NCBI GenBank assembly: GCA_043743335.1 | Contig: JAYTWR010000081.1 | Location: forward strand, 10,093-74,092 | Source: UBA5216 sp043743335 | Lineage (GTDB): Bacteria; Pseudomonadota; Gammaproteobacteria; Burkholderiales; SG8-41 | Direction: 5' to 3' | Length of the DNA: 64,000 nt | Part shown: positions 1 through 8,315 of the stretch, piece by piece | How positions within the stretch are numbered: position 1 is the stretch's first letter | Layout: each line of letters starts with the position of its first letter | Translations under genes and position numbers: made by a program | The notes under the pieces: generated by a model | Seen by the model: the letters and a program-made list of their open reading frames with translations, nothing else | Told to the model about the DNA's origin: nothing | The model's database searches: none

Positions 1-248
1 AAGCCCTTGGGCACTTTGAGTTTAGGCAGCTCCGCTTCGGATACGCCCATGGGCGGCGGCGCGACGTTGGCCAAGCGCTTGCCGACTTCAGCGCTGGGAA
101 TATCAGGGCGACCCGGCACCAAGGTGGGCGCGGGTTGCAGCGGCGGCGTGGGTTTAGACGCCTCTGCCGGTTGCTGGGCAAATACCGACGGCGCGGCGAG
201 TGCACCCGCCAGCAAAACAACTTGTAACGCAGACATTCGTTTGGTCAT
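1..248 (-). CDS. PQQ-dependent sugar (sorbosone-type) dehydrogenase, N-terminal fragment
   Basis: Only the first 82 codons are in the window; the gene runs off the left edge. The ATG at 248 follows an AAGGA-type ribosome site. The protein opens with a signal peptide (MTKRMSALQVVLLAGALAAP, ending near VFAQQ), so it is exported. After a Pro-rich linker it reads LPKLKVPKGF, which is how soluble-glucose/sorbosone-dehydrogenase beta-propellers begin (established family feature). It lies downstream of a PQQ alcohol dehydrogenase on the same strand, which fits a periplasmic quinoprotein oxidation module. The propeller and active site cannot be seen, so the family call rests on the N-terminus and context. 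Confidence 0.6.
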   Translation of the reverse strand, partial: MTKRMSALQVVLLAGALAAPSVFAQQPAEASKPTPPLQPAPTLVPGRPDIPSAEVGKRLANVAPPPMGVSEAELPKLKVPKG

Positions 249-284
249 GACTATCCTTCGTTCTGTGAAAATGAATTTCGACAA

Positions 285-312
285 CGGCGAAACGGGCAAA
301 CCGGTTTCGCCG
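285..312 (-). terminator. 9-bp hairpin between two quinoprotein genes
   Basis: CGGCGAAAC (285-293) and GTTTCGCCG (304-312) are perfect complements around a 10-nt loop. It lies just after the stop of the PQQ dehydrogenase. There is no U-run after the stem on the transcribed strand, so it may be a processing or attenuating hairpin rather than a classical intrinsic terminator. Confidence 0.4.
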
Positions 313-325
313 GTATCCATTGGTT

Positions 326-2056
326 TTATTTAACCGCAAACACCCACACCACACCACCCTGCGGCACTTGAATGTCGCGGTTCATCGACGCATTCAGACG
401 CCCCGTCATCTTCTGCGCATCCACGCCCCAACCGCTTTGCACGGCGATGTATTGCACGCCATCCACCATGTAACTTGAGGGCATAGCCGTAATGCCGGAA
501 TTCGTGACAAACTCCCAGAGCAATTTGCCGCTCTTGGCATCCAGCGCGCGGAACTTGCGATCCTGTGACCCACTGGCAAACACCAATCCGCCTGCCGTGG
601 TCAGCAGCGGCCCCCAATTAATATCCATATCGGGGTAGGGATAGGACCACACTTTCTTGCCGGTGTTCATGTCCCACGCCTGCACTTCGCCGATGTATTT
701 GGCACCCTCACGCGGGAACAAGCGTGTTTTGGAGGCATCAGTACCGACATAACGCTTGCCGGGCGCGTACGGCGCTATCTTGGCTTCGCCTGCCAGCGTC
801 ACGCACAGATTCTCATGCGCGGGGATATAAATCAGGTTGGTCTTCGGGTTGTAGGCGGCGGGTGGCCAATCCTTACCGCCCCAATGCGATGGGCAAAAGG
901 TCGTGGTCTGGCCCACCATCAGGCGTTTGCTCATGTCATAAGTGGGGCGACCCGTTTTGGGATCGATAGCCGTAAACACCTCTTGCTTCACAAAGGGCTT
1001 TGCATCCACAAAGCCTACACCATCAGCCTTGCGTTCCAGCAGCCACAGATAGCCGTTGCGCGCCGGATGCACCAGCGCAGGGAAGGTGCGGCCATTACGT
1101 TTTACGTCGAACAGCAGCGGCGTTGAGACTTCATCCCAATCCCAACTGTCGTTCCAATGATATTGATGATGACCGCGCAGCTTACCGGTATCCACATCCA
1201 GCGCAATCACCGACGTGGTGTAGAGGTTGTCGCCGGGGTGCGCATCCGCGGGCCACGGGCCGGGGTTGCCGGTGCCCCAATAGGTCAGGTTCAGTTTTGG
1301 ATCGTAGTGGCCGGTCACCCAAACGGAACCGCCGCCGGATTTCCATTGATCACCAGCCTGCCAGGTTTCGCTACCGGGCTCACCTGGCGCGGGAATCGTG
1401 TACGTGCGCCACACTTCCTTGCCGGTTTCCGCATCGACCGCCGCCACAAAACCGCGTATGCCGTACTCGGCGCCTGAGGAGCCCACCATCACTTTGCCCT
1501 TGGCGATTAACGGTGCCAGCGTGAAGTAGTAATTGGCCTTGTTCTCGGCGAGTTTGGTCTCCCACACCAGTTTGCCTGTTTTTGCATCGAGGCACACCAC
1601 GAAGGCATCCATGGTCGCGAGGTAAACCTTGTCTTTATACAACGCCACGCCACGGTTAGTGGGGTGCGGGTGATTCACGTCCTCCGCAAACTCGCGCTGG
1701 TAGCGCCAGATTTGCTGCCCGGTCTTTGCGTTTAACGCCAACACCTGATTGCGCGGCGTTGAGACAAACATCACGCCATTGTTGACGATGGGCGGCGCTT
1801 GGTGCCCTTCGAGTTGGCCGGTGGAATAGCTCCACACGGGCACCAGCCGCTTGACGTTCCCGGCATTGATCTGACTCAGCGGGCTGTAACCTTGCCCCTC
1901 ATAGCCACCGCGTATCTGCAGCCAGTTATGCGGCTCGGGCTTGAGTAATCGCTCATCGGTAACCGATGCGTACTCCGGCATTTTGCTTTGCGCCAGCACT
2001 ACGGACGACAGCAAAGTCGCGAACAGCGCTGGTATCACCCACTTGATACGCTTCAT
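326..2056 (-). CDS. PQQ-dependent methanol/ethanol-family alcohol dehydrogenase, probably lanthanide type
   Basis: A 576-residue periplasmic quinoprotein with a signal peptide (residues 1-22, cut after VLA). It has the repeated Trp-docking blades of the eight-bladed propeller (AKTGQQIW, AKTGKLVW, AETGKEVW, MNTGKKVW). Metal and PQQ ligands are visible: Glu197 in SSGAEYG, Asn264 in GTGNPGPW and catalytic Asp306 in SWDWDEV. A second Asp (308) sits two residues after the catalytic Asp, the position that separates lanthanide-dependent XoxF/PedH-like enzymes from calcium MxaF (Ala there). The vicinal Cys pair of classic methanol dehydrogenases is absent. There is no CxxCH, so electrons must leave through a partner, possibly the Rieske protein encoded next door. 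A strong AAAGGAG site precedes the ATG. The substrate is not predictable. Confidence 0.85.
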   Translation of the reverse strand: MKRIKWVIPALFATLLSSVVLAQSKMPEYASVTDERLLKPEPHNWLQIRGGYEGQGYSPLSQINAGNVKRLVPVWSYSTGQLEGHQAPPIVNNGVMFVSTPRNQVLALNAKTGQQIWRYQREFAEDVNHPHPTNRGVALYKDKVYLATMDAFVVCLDAKTGKLVWETKLAENKANYYFTLAPLIAKGKVMVGSSGAEYGIRGFVAAVDAETGKEVWRTYTIPAPGEPGSETWQAGDQWKSGGGSVWVTGHYDPKLNLTYWGTGNPGPWPADAHPGDNLYTTSVIALDVDTGKLRGHHQYHWNDSWDWDEVSTPLLFDVKRNGRTFPALVHPARNGYLWLLERKADGVGFVDAKPFVKQEVFTAIDPKTGRPTYDMSKRLMVGQTTTFCPSHWGGKDWPPAAYNPKTNLIYIPAHENLCVTLAGEAKIAPYAPGKRYVGTDASKTRLFPREGAKYIGEVQAWDMNTGKKVWSYPYPDMDINWGPLLTTAGGLVFASGSQDRKFRALDAKSGKLLWEFVTNSGITAMPSSYMVDGVQYIAVQSGWGVDAQKMTGRLNASMNRDIQVPQGGVVWVFAVK

Positions 2057-2088
2057 TTTTATCTCCTTTGGTTGGATGCTACTAATCG

Positions 2089-2646
2089 CTACCCTTGTAT
2101 TACCCCTGCACGGCTGGTAAACGCGCCGGCCGCCACCACAAACCCCTCCACAATTTTCAGCGGCAGTGCCGGCAAACGCCGAGGTGCCGGGCCGCTGATC
2201 ACGCGCGCGCCATCCGTTGCGTCAAATTCGGTTTCGTGACACGGGCACTTGAACAACGCCTTGTCCGCTGCCCACGAGAGCCCGTCGCAACCGGTATGGG
2301 TGCACACCGCCGAATACGCCACGACGCCTTGCGCCGAACGCGCTTTGGTATCGTTCTTGATCAGCGCCTCGTCCACCCGCACCATCAGAATTTGATTCAA
2401 GCGCGAACCATCACGCACCGTGCCGGTAGCGGGGTCTTGCGGAAACACGGTGATCGGTGCCGCACCGGGCTTTAGCTCATCCAACTTGACCACTGCCCCC
2501 TTTTTGTCGCCCTCGCTATACACAAAGCGATCATCTGCCTGCGGACGCGCTTCTTTTGGATTCGCTTGCGCAGTCGCCACTTGCGGCAACATCACGCTCA
2601 CGCTGCCCACCGCCGCAGCCTTCAACACTTGTCGACGTTTAACCAT
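2089..2646 (-). CDS. Tat-exported Rieske [2Fe-2S] protein
   Basis: A 185-residue protein with a twin-arginine leader (KRRQVLKAA, then a hydrophobic stretch to VATAQA). The Rieske cluster motifs are CTHTGC (115-120) and CPCH (134-137), giving the expected two Cys and two His ligands, followed by the GPAPRRLPALPL segment typical of Rieske folds. The prosthetic group implies folded export to the periplasm. It sits 32 bp upstream of the PQQ dehydrogenase on the same strand. I infer that it is an electron carrier for that dehydrogenase rather than the bc1 subunit, since no cytochrome b or c1 genes are near. It resembles small arsenite-oxidase-type Rieske subunits in size. Confidence 0.85.
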   Translation of the reverse strand: MVKRRQVLKAAAVGSVSVMLPQVATAQANPKEARPQADDRFVYSEGDKKGAVVKLDELKPGAAPITVFPQDPATGTVRDGSRLNQILMVRVDEALIKNDTKARSAQGVVAYSAVCTHTGCDGLSWAADKALFKCPCHETEFDATDGARVISGPAPRRLPALPLKIVEGFVVAAGAFTSRAGVIQG

Positions 2647-2670
2647 GCAGATTCTCCTGATACGGCGAAT

Positions 2671-4260
2671 TTACCCTAAATCCACGGCGCGCGACTTCAA
2701 CGTCTTGTCGGCTTTCAACTGCACTTTCAACACCTTGCCGGTAGGTGTATAGGGCAATGTATCAACGAACGCTACATAGCGCGGCACCTTCTGCGGCGCA
2801 AGGCGTTCGCGACACCACTGTGCAATGTCCTGCGCCGTGGCTTGTTCACCGGACTTCAGTACAACCGCCACCAGAATATCGTCCTCGCCCAGCTCTGCAG
2901 GCACCGCTATCGCGGCCACTTCCTGTACCGCCGGGTGCGCGCCGATGACACGATCCAGCTCCGCGCCCGCGATGTTTTCGCCCCGGCGGCGAATGATGTC
3001 TTTTTTGCGTGAAACAAAGCTGTAGTAGCCGTCAGCGTCACGCTTGACCAAATCACCGGTCTTGAACCAGCCGTCGTGAAAGGCCTCTGCCGTTTGCTGC
3101 GGATCGCGAAAATAGCCTTGCATCACGATCGGCGTTTTCACCCACATCTCCCCTTCGCCATCTGTGGCGACATCATTGCCATTGTCGTCCACCACCCTGC
3201 ACTGCGCCCACGCGCGAGCCGGATCGGGGTGCCGCCCTAGCGGCCCCATGGTGTGCCACTTTTGCACGCCCTCCACCGGGTTGCACGTGACGCCCGGAAT
3301 CTCCGTCAAGCCGTAGCCGCCGATCAACACGGGGATGCCAAACTCGTTGCGAAAGGTATCAGCATAGCTGCCGCGCACGCCATACACCGCACGAATTTTG
3401 TGATCGGCGCGATACTCGCTGCGCGGTCGCTTTTGCAAAATTGTGCCCATGGCCTCGATGATATTCACCTCGCTCGCACGCGTGTCCGCAGCCACCTGCC
3501 AGAATGTCGTCGCTGAAAACTTGGGCACAATAATCAGCGTAGCCCCTGCCGCGAGCGTGCCCGCCAGAGAGTAAAAATTGGCGTTGATGTGAAACATCGG
3601 CAGCACCACCATTACGCGGTCATCGCTCTGCAAATACACCCGCTGTACGAACGCCTCGCCACCCGTGACAAAGCTGCGCTGACTGTGCATCGCGCCTTTG
3701 GGAAAACCCGTGGTGCCGGAGGTGTAGACGATCAATACCGTGTCGTCAGCGGTGATGTCATCCGGCAATGTCGCTGTCGGTGCCTGTGCAGCGATTTCGC
3801 TCAGCAGCGGCACGCCATCAACCGCCGCATCCAACAAGGCAAACCAGAGTTGACCCGACAGACCTTCCACGGCCTGCCGCGCCACTGCCAGCGTGTCGCT
3901 CGCCGCCAGTACCGCGCACACTTCGGCATGGTGAAACACATACTTCGCCTCGGCCACGCCGAATTCAGGATTCACCGGCACCATAATCGCGCCGATGCGC
4001 GCCAGCGCAAACAACGCCAGCGCGTGCCCATCACAATTGCGTGCCATCACGCCAACGCGATCACCCTGCTTGACGCCGCGCGATTTGAACAACCGCGCGA
4101 TGCGTTCTACTTCGCCACCGAAGGCTTGCCACGACCACGACTTGCCGTCGTAAAAAATGAACTCACGTTGCGGGTTTCGAGCGGCGCGGCTGGTGAAAGC
4201 GTCGTTCAGGGTGTAGTTGTGTTCGGGATAGAGACTGAGGACTTCGAGAGGGTTTTTCAT
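2671..4260 (-). CDS. AMP-forming acyl-CoA synthetase (class I adenylate-forming, CaiC-like)
   Basis: A protein of about 529 residues that should activate a carboxylic acid as acyl-AMP and transfer it to CoA. Visible motifs are the phosphate loop YTSGTTGFPKG (179-189), GYGLTE, the hinge region FKTGDLVKRD, and the C-terminal catalytic lysine in PTGKVLK. ATG 4260 (MKNPLEVLSLYP) is preferred because the longer frame opens at a TTG at 4305 and adds 15 residues unlike the family. Overall layout resembles crotonobetaine/carnitine-CoA ligases, but the substrate is unknown. The nearby quinoprotein could supply an acid through alcohol and aldehyde oxidation (inference). It ends 24 bp before the Rieske gene on the same strand. 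Confidence 0.85.
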   Translation of the reverse strand: MKNPLEVLSLYPEHNYTLNDAFTSRAARNPQREFIFYDGKSWSWQAFGGEVERIARLFKSRGVKQGDRVGVMARNCDGHALALFALARIGAIMVPVNPEFGVAEAKYVFHHAEVCAVLAASDTLAVARQAVEGLSGQLWFALLDAAVDGVPLLSEIAAQAPTATLPDDITADDTVLIVYTSGTTGFPKGAMHSQRSFVTGGEAFVQRVYLQSDDRVMVVLPMFHINANFYSLAGTLAAGATLIIVPKFSATTFWQVAADTRASEVNIIEAMGTILQKRPRSEYRADHKIRAVYGVRGSYADTFRNEFGIPVLIGGYGLTEIPGVTCNPVEGVQKWHTMGPLGRHPDPARAWAQCRVVDDNGNDVATDGEGEMWVKTPIVMQGYFRDPQQTAEAFHDGWFKTGDLVKRDADGYYSFVSRKKDIIRRRGENIAGAELDRVIGAHPAVQEVAAIAVPAELGEDDILVAVVLKSGEQATAQDIAQWCRERLAPQKVPRYVAFVDTLPYTPTGKVLKVQLKADKTLKSRAVDLG

Positions 4261-4386
4261 GAGAGAAAAGATGGTTTCAATGCAAAGACTTCTTGCCAAA
4301 GACAAAGGCGGTACTCACAGATGGGTGCTAACGTCTCACTGCGCGGAAAGATCGTAACTATTTGTTTTTATTATACTATCCGATCA

Positions 4387-5394
4387 ATGAATCCCATTAC
4401 ATTCCTCAACCGGCCGGCAATCATACACTTGCAAAATAGGGTTATGGGATTCCCGTTTGTGTTGGCACTTGTCATCAGCCAGGCCGACGCCCAACCCTAC
4501 CCTACCAAACCCATCCGCATCATCGTAGGCCAAACCGCTGGCGGCGTATCCGACTTGATCGCACGCATGGTGGCGCAACGTTTGACTGAAACGCTGAAAC
4601 AACCGGCCGTGGTGGAAAACCGTGCGGGTGCGGCGGGCAACATCGGCACTGAGATGGCGGTAAGGGCCGCGCCGGATGGCCACACACTGCTGCTGTCGTC
4701 TGCCGGGCCAATGGTGATTAACCCCGGTTTGTATCCCAGGCTCGGTTACGATCCGTTGCGTGACTTGGTGCCGGTGGCGTTTGTCGCCTCGTCGCCACTG
4801 GTGCTGGTGGTGCATCCTGCCGTGCCGACCAAAACGGTCAAGGAACTGATCGCGCTCGCGCGAGCACAACCCGAGCGTTTGAGCTACGGCTCCGGCGGTA
4901 ATGGCTCGCCGCCGCATCTCACCGCCGAGTTGTTCAAATCGATGACGGGCGCAAAGCTCACGCATATTCCGTTCAAAGGCTCGGCGCCCAGCGTGATGGC
5001 TCTTGTGGGCGGGCAAGTGGATTTGTCGTTCTCCACGGTGGCCATTATGTTGCCGCAAATCAAAGCCGGGCGTATCCGTGCGCTGGCCGTCACGTCACCC
5101 CAGCGCAACGCAGCCATGCCGCAGTTGCCCACCATGAACGAAGCGGGACTACCGGGCTTCGAATCGCAACAGTGGTTTGCGCTGTTCGGCCCGGCTGCGT
5201 TACCCAACGAGATCGTCACGCGGCTCAATGCCGAACTGACCCGCTGGCTGGAAACGCCCGAGGTGCGCAGCCGCTTGTCGAACGAAGGCGCTACGCCGGG
5301 CGCGTTTACGCTGGAACAATTCACCGCGTTCCTGCGCGCCGACGCCGCACGCTGGATGCAGGTCATCAAGGCCTCAGGCGCAACGGCGGAATAG
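4387..5394 (+). CDS. Bug-family periplasmic solute-binding receptor (TctC-like)
   Basis: A Bug/tripartite tricarboxylate receptor. After an N-terminal hydrophobic leader ending in QADAQPYP it shows the family hallmarks YPTKPIRIIVGQ, GGVSDLIARMVAQRL, VVENRAGAAGNIG and APDGHTLLL, then LSYGSGGNGSPPH and PTMNEAGLPGFE in the second lobe. Such proteins bind small carboxylates in the periplasm. ATG 4387 gives 335 residues; an internal ATG at 4444 gives a shorter leader nearer the usual family length and could be the true start, since neither has a strong ribosome site. The open frame extends far upstream only by chance. No TctA/TctB membrane genes are adjacent, as is usual for the many orphan Bug genes of Burkholderiales. 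Confidence 0.85.
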   Translation: MNPITFLNRPAIIHLQNRVMGFPFVLALVISQADAQPYPTKPIRIIVGQTAGGVSDLIARMVAQRLTETLKQPAVVENRAGAAGNIGTEMAVRAAPDGHTLLLSSAGPMVINPGLYPRLGYDPLRDLVPVAFVASSPLVLVVHPAVPTKTVKELIALARAQPERLSYGSGGNGSPPHLTAELFKSMTGAKLTHIPFKGSAPSVMALVGGQVDLSFSTVAIMLPQIKAGRIRALAVTSPQRNAAMPQLPTMNEAGLPGFESQQWFALFGPAALPNEIVTRLNAELTRWLETPEVRSRLSNEGATPGAFTLEQFTAFLRADAARWMQVIKASGATAE

Positions 5395-5402
5395 CCTGTA
5401 GG

Positions 5403-5690
5403 CTAATGCACGCCATGCCTTGCGCTCAATCCACTTAAATTCAGGGCGTTCACCGGCAGGCGCGACAGGTACGCCAGCGAAGAATAGCCCGTGCCGAAAT
5501 CATCAAGGGCGATGTTGACGCCCAAATCGCGAATCGCCTTGAGCTTGGCAATGGAACCTTCCACGTCTTCCATTAACTGGCTCTCGGTAATTTCCAGATC
5601 GAGCAGGCCTTCGCTGTCCGACCCGCCTTCCCGCAGCAGCGCACGAACCAATTCTGCGAAGTCCCTGCGCCGCAACTGAATCGCCGACAC
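5403..5690 (-). pseudogene. EAL-domain (c-di-GMP phosphodiesterase) remnant
   Basis: About 85 residues match the middle of an EAL domain: NVSAIQLRRRDF, then LDLEITESQLM and IALDDFGTGYSSLAYLSRLP. The frame has a stop just upstream (near 5705), and the sequence diverges after PVNALN, where a functional enzyme continues with LKID. The EAL signature itself, the upstream half and the C-terminal catalytic motifs are all missing. It is a decayed fragment of a cyclic-di-GMP phosphodiesterase gene, left between a Bug receptor gene and an amidase gene. Confidence 0.8.
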
Positions 5691-5787
5691 ATTTGGGTAA
5701 AACAGCTAAAAATTGTGCACTGCGACCGTTACCCGATCAAGCGCGACGAAGCTCGACTCGGTGCGTGCGCTGCGGCGCAAAGCCCGG

Positions 5788-7071
5788 TCAGCGCCAGCAG
5801 TGCACGACCCACCGCGCCGCCTCAAACAGCAGACGGTCGTTGTTGCGCCTAGCGATCAACTGTGCGCCCACCGGCAGGCCATTGGGGCCGGTGAATAGCG
5901 GCAACGTCATGCACGGCACGTGAGTGCTGGTCCAGATCAGGCAGTGGTTGGCATTGCCGGTGGCGTTCAGGCCCACGGGTGCTTCGCCGTCGGCAGCGGG
6001 CACCAGCAGCACGTCGTAGTCGCGCATCACGTCGTGCATCATGCGGCGCAGGCGCGCGAGCGTGGCGCGTGCATCTCGATAGGTGTCGAAGCTGCAGGCA
6101 AGGCCGTGCTTTAAGCGATTGTTGCGCAGCGTTTCGCTGATCATCGCGTAGTGCTGGTTGATTTCCCACGCGCGGTTGCGCGCAAACTCAAAGCTGGTGA
6201 CCCATTGGTGCGGCGCTTCGACGCTGTTGAAGGCATCAGGCAAGGTGACATCGGTAACTTTTGCACCAGCTTTCGCCAAGTGGGCTGCACAGTCTTCGAG
6301 TGACTTTTGCGTCTCTGGCGTGCATTGATGCCAGAACGGCGTGCGACAGAAACCAACACGGAGCGTTTGAAGCGGCTGCGCTTGCAGCGGCTCCGGTGGG
6401 ATGCCCACCAACACATCACGATACAGCGCAACATCTTCCACCGAGCGCGCGATGATGCCCAAGGTATCCACTGAGCCTGAGGCTTCCATGACGCCCGCGC
6501 AACGAATGTCGCCCCAAGTGGGCCGATACCCCACACAGCCGCAGTAGGCAGCCGGACGTATGGTAGAGCCGGTGGTTTGCGTGCCGAGCGCCAGCGGCAC
6601 CATGGTATCCCCCACCGCCGCCGCCGACCCGCTGGACGACCCGCCCGGCGTGCGCGTGTGATCTTGGGGGTGATGCGTTTTGCCGGGATGACGGTTGGCA
6701 AACTCCGTAGTCACTGTTTTGCCCATGATGAGCCCGCCCGCGCGGCGCGTGAGCGCCACACACGCCGCATCCAGCGAGGGGCGGCGACCCTTGTGGATGG
6801 GTGTACCGAACTCGGTAGGCATGTCGGCGGTATCGATGATGTCCTTCATGCCCACCGGCACGCCTTGCAGCGGCCCGACTTTGCCGCTGGCATCAAGCGC
6901 CTTGGCTTGTTGGATGACGAGATCGGGATCGAGAAAATGCCATGCGCCGACTTGCGGCTCACGCGCCTGGATATGGTCGAGGCAGGCGCGGGCGACGGCT
7001 TCCGCCGTGGTTTGTTTGGCGGTTACCGCATGCACGATTTCACTGGCAGTCCATTGATTTAACGTTTTCAT
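5788..7071 (-). CDS. Amidase-signature family hydrolase
   Basis: A 427-residue amidase-signature enzyme (start ATG 7071, MKTLNQWTASEIV). The Ser-cisSer-Lys triad is visible: Lys76 in GVPVGMKD, the cis-Ser in TPGGSSSGSAAAV and the nucleophile Ser169 in QTTGSTIRPA. The family cleaves amide bonds of diverse small substrates and the true substrate cannot be read from sequence. It lacks an export signal and should be cytoplasmic. The longer open frame upstream is formed by the A/T-rich repeat at 7095-7127 and reads as a repetitive hydrophobic peptide, so it was excluded. An alpha/beta hydrolase gene lies upstream on the same strand, which suggests a small catabolic pair. Confidence 0.85.
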   Translation of the reverse strand: MKTLNQWTASEIVHAVTAKQTTAEAVARACLDHIQAREPQVGAWHFLDPDLVIQQAKALDASGKVGPLQGVPVGMKDIIDTADMPTEFGTPIHKGRRPSLDAACVALTRRAGGLIMGKTVTTEFANRHPGKTHHPQDHTRTPGGSSSGSAAAVGDTMVPLALGTQTTGSTIRPAAYCGCVGYRPTWGDIRCAGVMEASGSVDTLGIIARSVEDVALYRDVLVGIPPEPLQAQPLQTLRVGFCRTPFWHQCTPETQKSLEDCAAHLAKAGAKVTDVTLPDAFNSVEAPHQWVTSFEFARNRAWEINQHYAMISETLRNNRLKHGLACSFDTYRDARATLARLRRMMHDVMRDYDVLLVPAADGEAPVGLNATGNANHCLIWTSTHVPCMTLPLFTGPNGLPVGAQLIARRNNDRLLFEAARWVVHCWR

Positions 7072-7094
7072 CCGCCTCGCCCTTGTGCCAAAGT

Positions 7095-7127
7095 AAATCA
7101 ATAAAATCAATAAAATCAATTACTTAC
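7095..7127 (-). repeat. A/T-rich intergenic repeat with IHF-like core, copy 1
   Basis: On the plus strand AATCAATAAA is iterated and then AATCAATTACTTA follows, a full match to the IHF core WATCAANNNNTTR. It is in the leader of the amidase gene, between two minus-strand genes. The 10-bp unit is tandemly repeated here, unlike the other copies. Confidence 0.75.
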
Positions 7128-7170
7128 AAGAATTCACGCTTTGCGACCACGCCACCAACGGCCACCAACA

Positions 7171-8097
7171 CTAGGCCGTGTAAATCGGTGCCGGCTGGGT
7201 AAAAAACGCATGCAGGATGTGATAAACCATCCTGTAGTTGATCTGCTGAAAACTCGCGTGCGAAATGCCTGACATCACGGTGAACTGCTTATCAGGGTTG
7301 GGCAAGCGCTTGAAAAACTCAATCAGATCATCAAACCCGGCGATGCCGTCAAACTGCCCGCGCATGATGAGCGTCGGCACGGTGATTTTTGCCGGGTCGC
7401 ACACCGGCAGTCTGGAACACATATCGACGTAGGTGCCGGTGGGCACGGAGTCATCCAGCGCCACCACCTGCTCGGCGAACGCTTGGATGACATGCTTCTC
7501 GGCGCAGCCGGGGTGATCGCGCTCGAAAATCGAATGAATAAACGGGATATCCATCGGTCGGCGGTTGATCTTGAGAAACTCCGGCAACTTCTTTTTGCGC
7601 TCTGCAAGCGTAACGCTGCCTTCGCCCGTCCACACAAAAGCGTCCAGCGCAAGACGCGACACACGATCGGGACAGCGCTCGGCAAAACACGCCGCCCGCA
7701 GCGCGCCGGACGAAATGCCGTAGACCAGAAACTGCTTGATACCGCGCGTTTTGGCAATGTAATCGGTAGCGGCAACCAAATCATCCACGCCGTTGGCGAT
7801 ATCGAAATTGATGTCACGCTTTTTGCCGGAACGGCCATAGCCTTCCATGTCCACGCACCACGTATCAAAACCCAACGCCACAAAATAATCCATGGCCGAC
7901 GAGTGCGCACGGCCTGGCACTTTCAAATCAAACGTCGGTTGCGCGGCCATCGACGAGCCGTGCACAAACAGCACCGCAGGCTTTTGCCCCGGCGTGCCGG
8001 AAAATTTTTCAAACAAAAACAGATTCACATCGCCTTTTTTGGTCCAGTGATCCTGTTGTGCAATGACGGCTGAAACTGCTGCGGCTGCTGCTGACAT
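7171..8097 (-). CDS. Alpha/beta-fold hydrolase
   Basis: A 308-residue soluble alpha/beta hydrolase. The oxyanion region is LFVHGSSM (43-50), the nucleophile elbow is GISSG with Ser129, the acid is Asp250 in MRGQFDG and the base is His280 in SGISHAS, all in the correct order. A cap segment lies between residues about 160 and 235. No signal peptide is seen; the Ala-rich N-terminus is not a convincing leader. The family covers esterases, C-C hydrolases and haloalkane-type enzymes, so the reaction is unknown. It is followed on the same strand by an amidase gene, separated by the A/T-rich repeat at 7095. Confidence 0.8.
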   Translation of the reverse strand: MSAAAAAVSAVIAQQDHWTKKGDVNLFLFEKFSGTPGQKPAVLFVHGSSMAAQPTFDLKVPGRAHSSAMDYFVALGFDTWCVDMEGYGRSGKKRDINFDIANGVDDLVAATDYIAKTRGIKQFLVYGISSGALRAACFAERCPDRVSRLALDAFVWTGEGSVTLAERKKKLPEFLKINRRPMDIPFIHSIFERDHPGCAEKHVIQAFAEQVVALDDSVPTGTYVDMCSRLPVCDPAKITVPTLIMRGQFDGIAGFDDLIEFFKRLPNPDKQFTVMSGISHASFQQINYRMVYHILHAFFTQPAPIYTA

Positions 8098-8262
8098 GGT
8101 GTGATATCCGTCTATAGTGATTTAGTGGGCGCAAGGATAAGTCTAACCGATAGGCGAGGTATGATCGAACCTCATCGTATGGCCCTGAACGAATGGCTTG
8201 CAATCGTGAGCGCCTCGCCATCGCGCCTTGCCCTGCACGCCCAAAACCGCACGCGCCAATTC

Positions 8263-8306
8263 GTCCAACTGCCGTCCAACTGCCGTCCAACTGCCGTTTA
8301 ATTGCC
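8263..8306. repeat. 11-bp tandem repeat, four units
   Basis: GTCCAACTGCC is repeated three times without change (8263-8295), followed by a diverged fourth unit GTTTAATTGCC (8296-8306). It sits in the spacer just downstream of the histidine kinase stop codon. Confidence 0.8.
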
Positions 8307-8315
8307 GTTTCTAGG

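Noticed and set aside
3589..4386. Long N-terminal extension of the first Bug receptor
   Set aside because: The stretch is antisense to the acyl-CoA synthetase gene and has no leader or family similarity; the receptor leader begins at 4387 or 4444.
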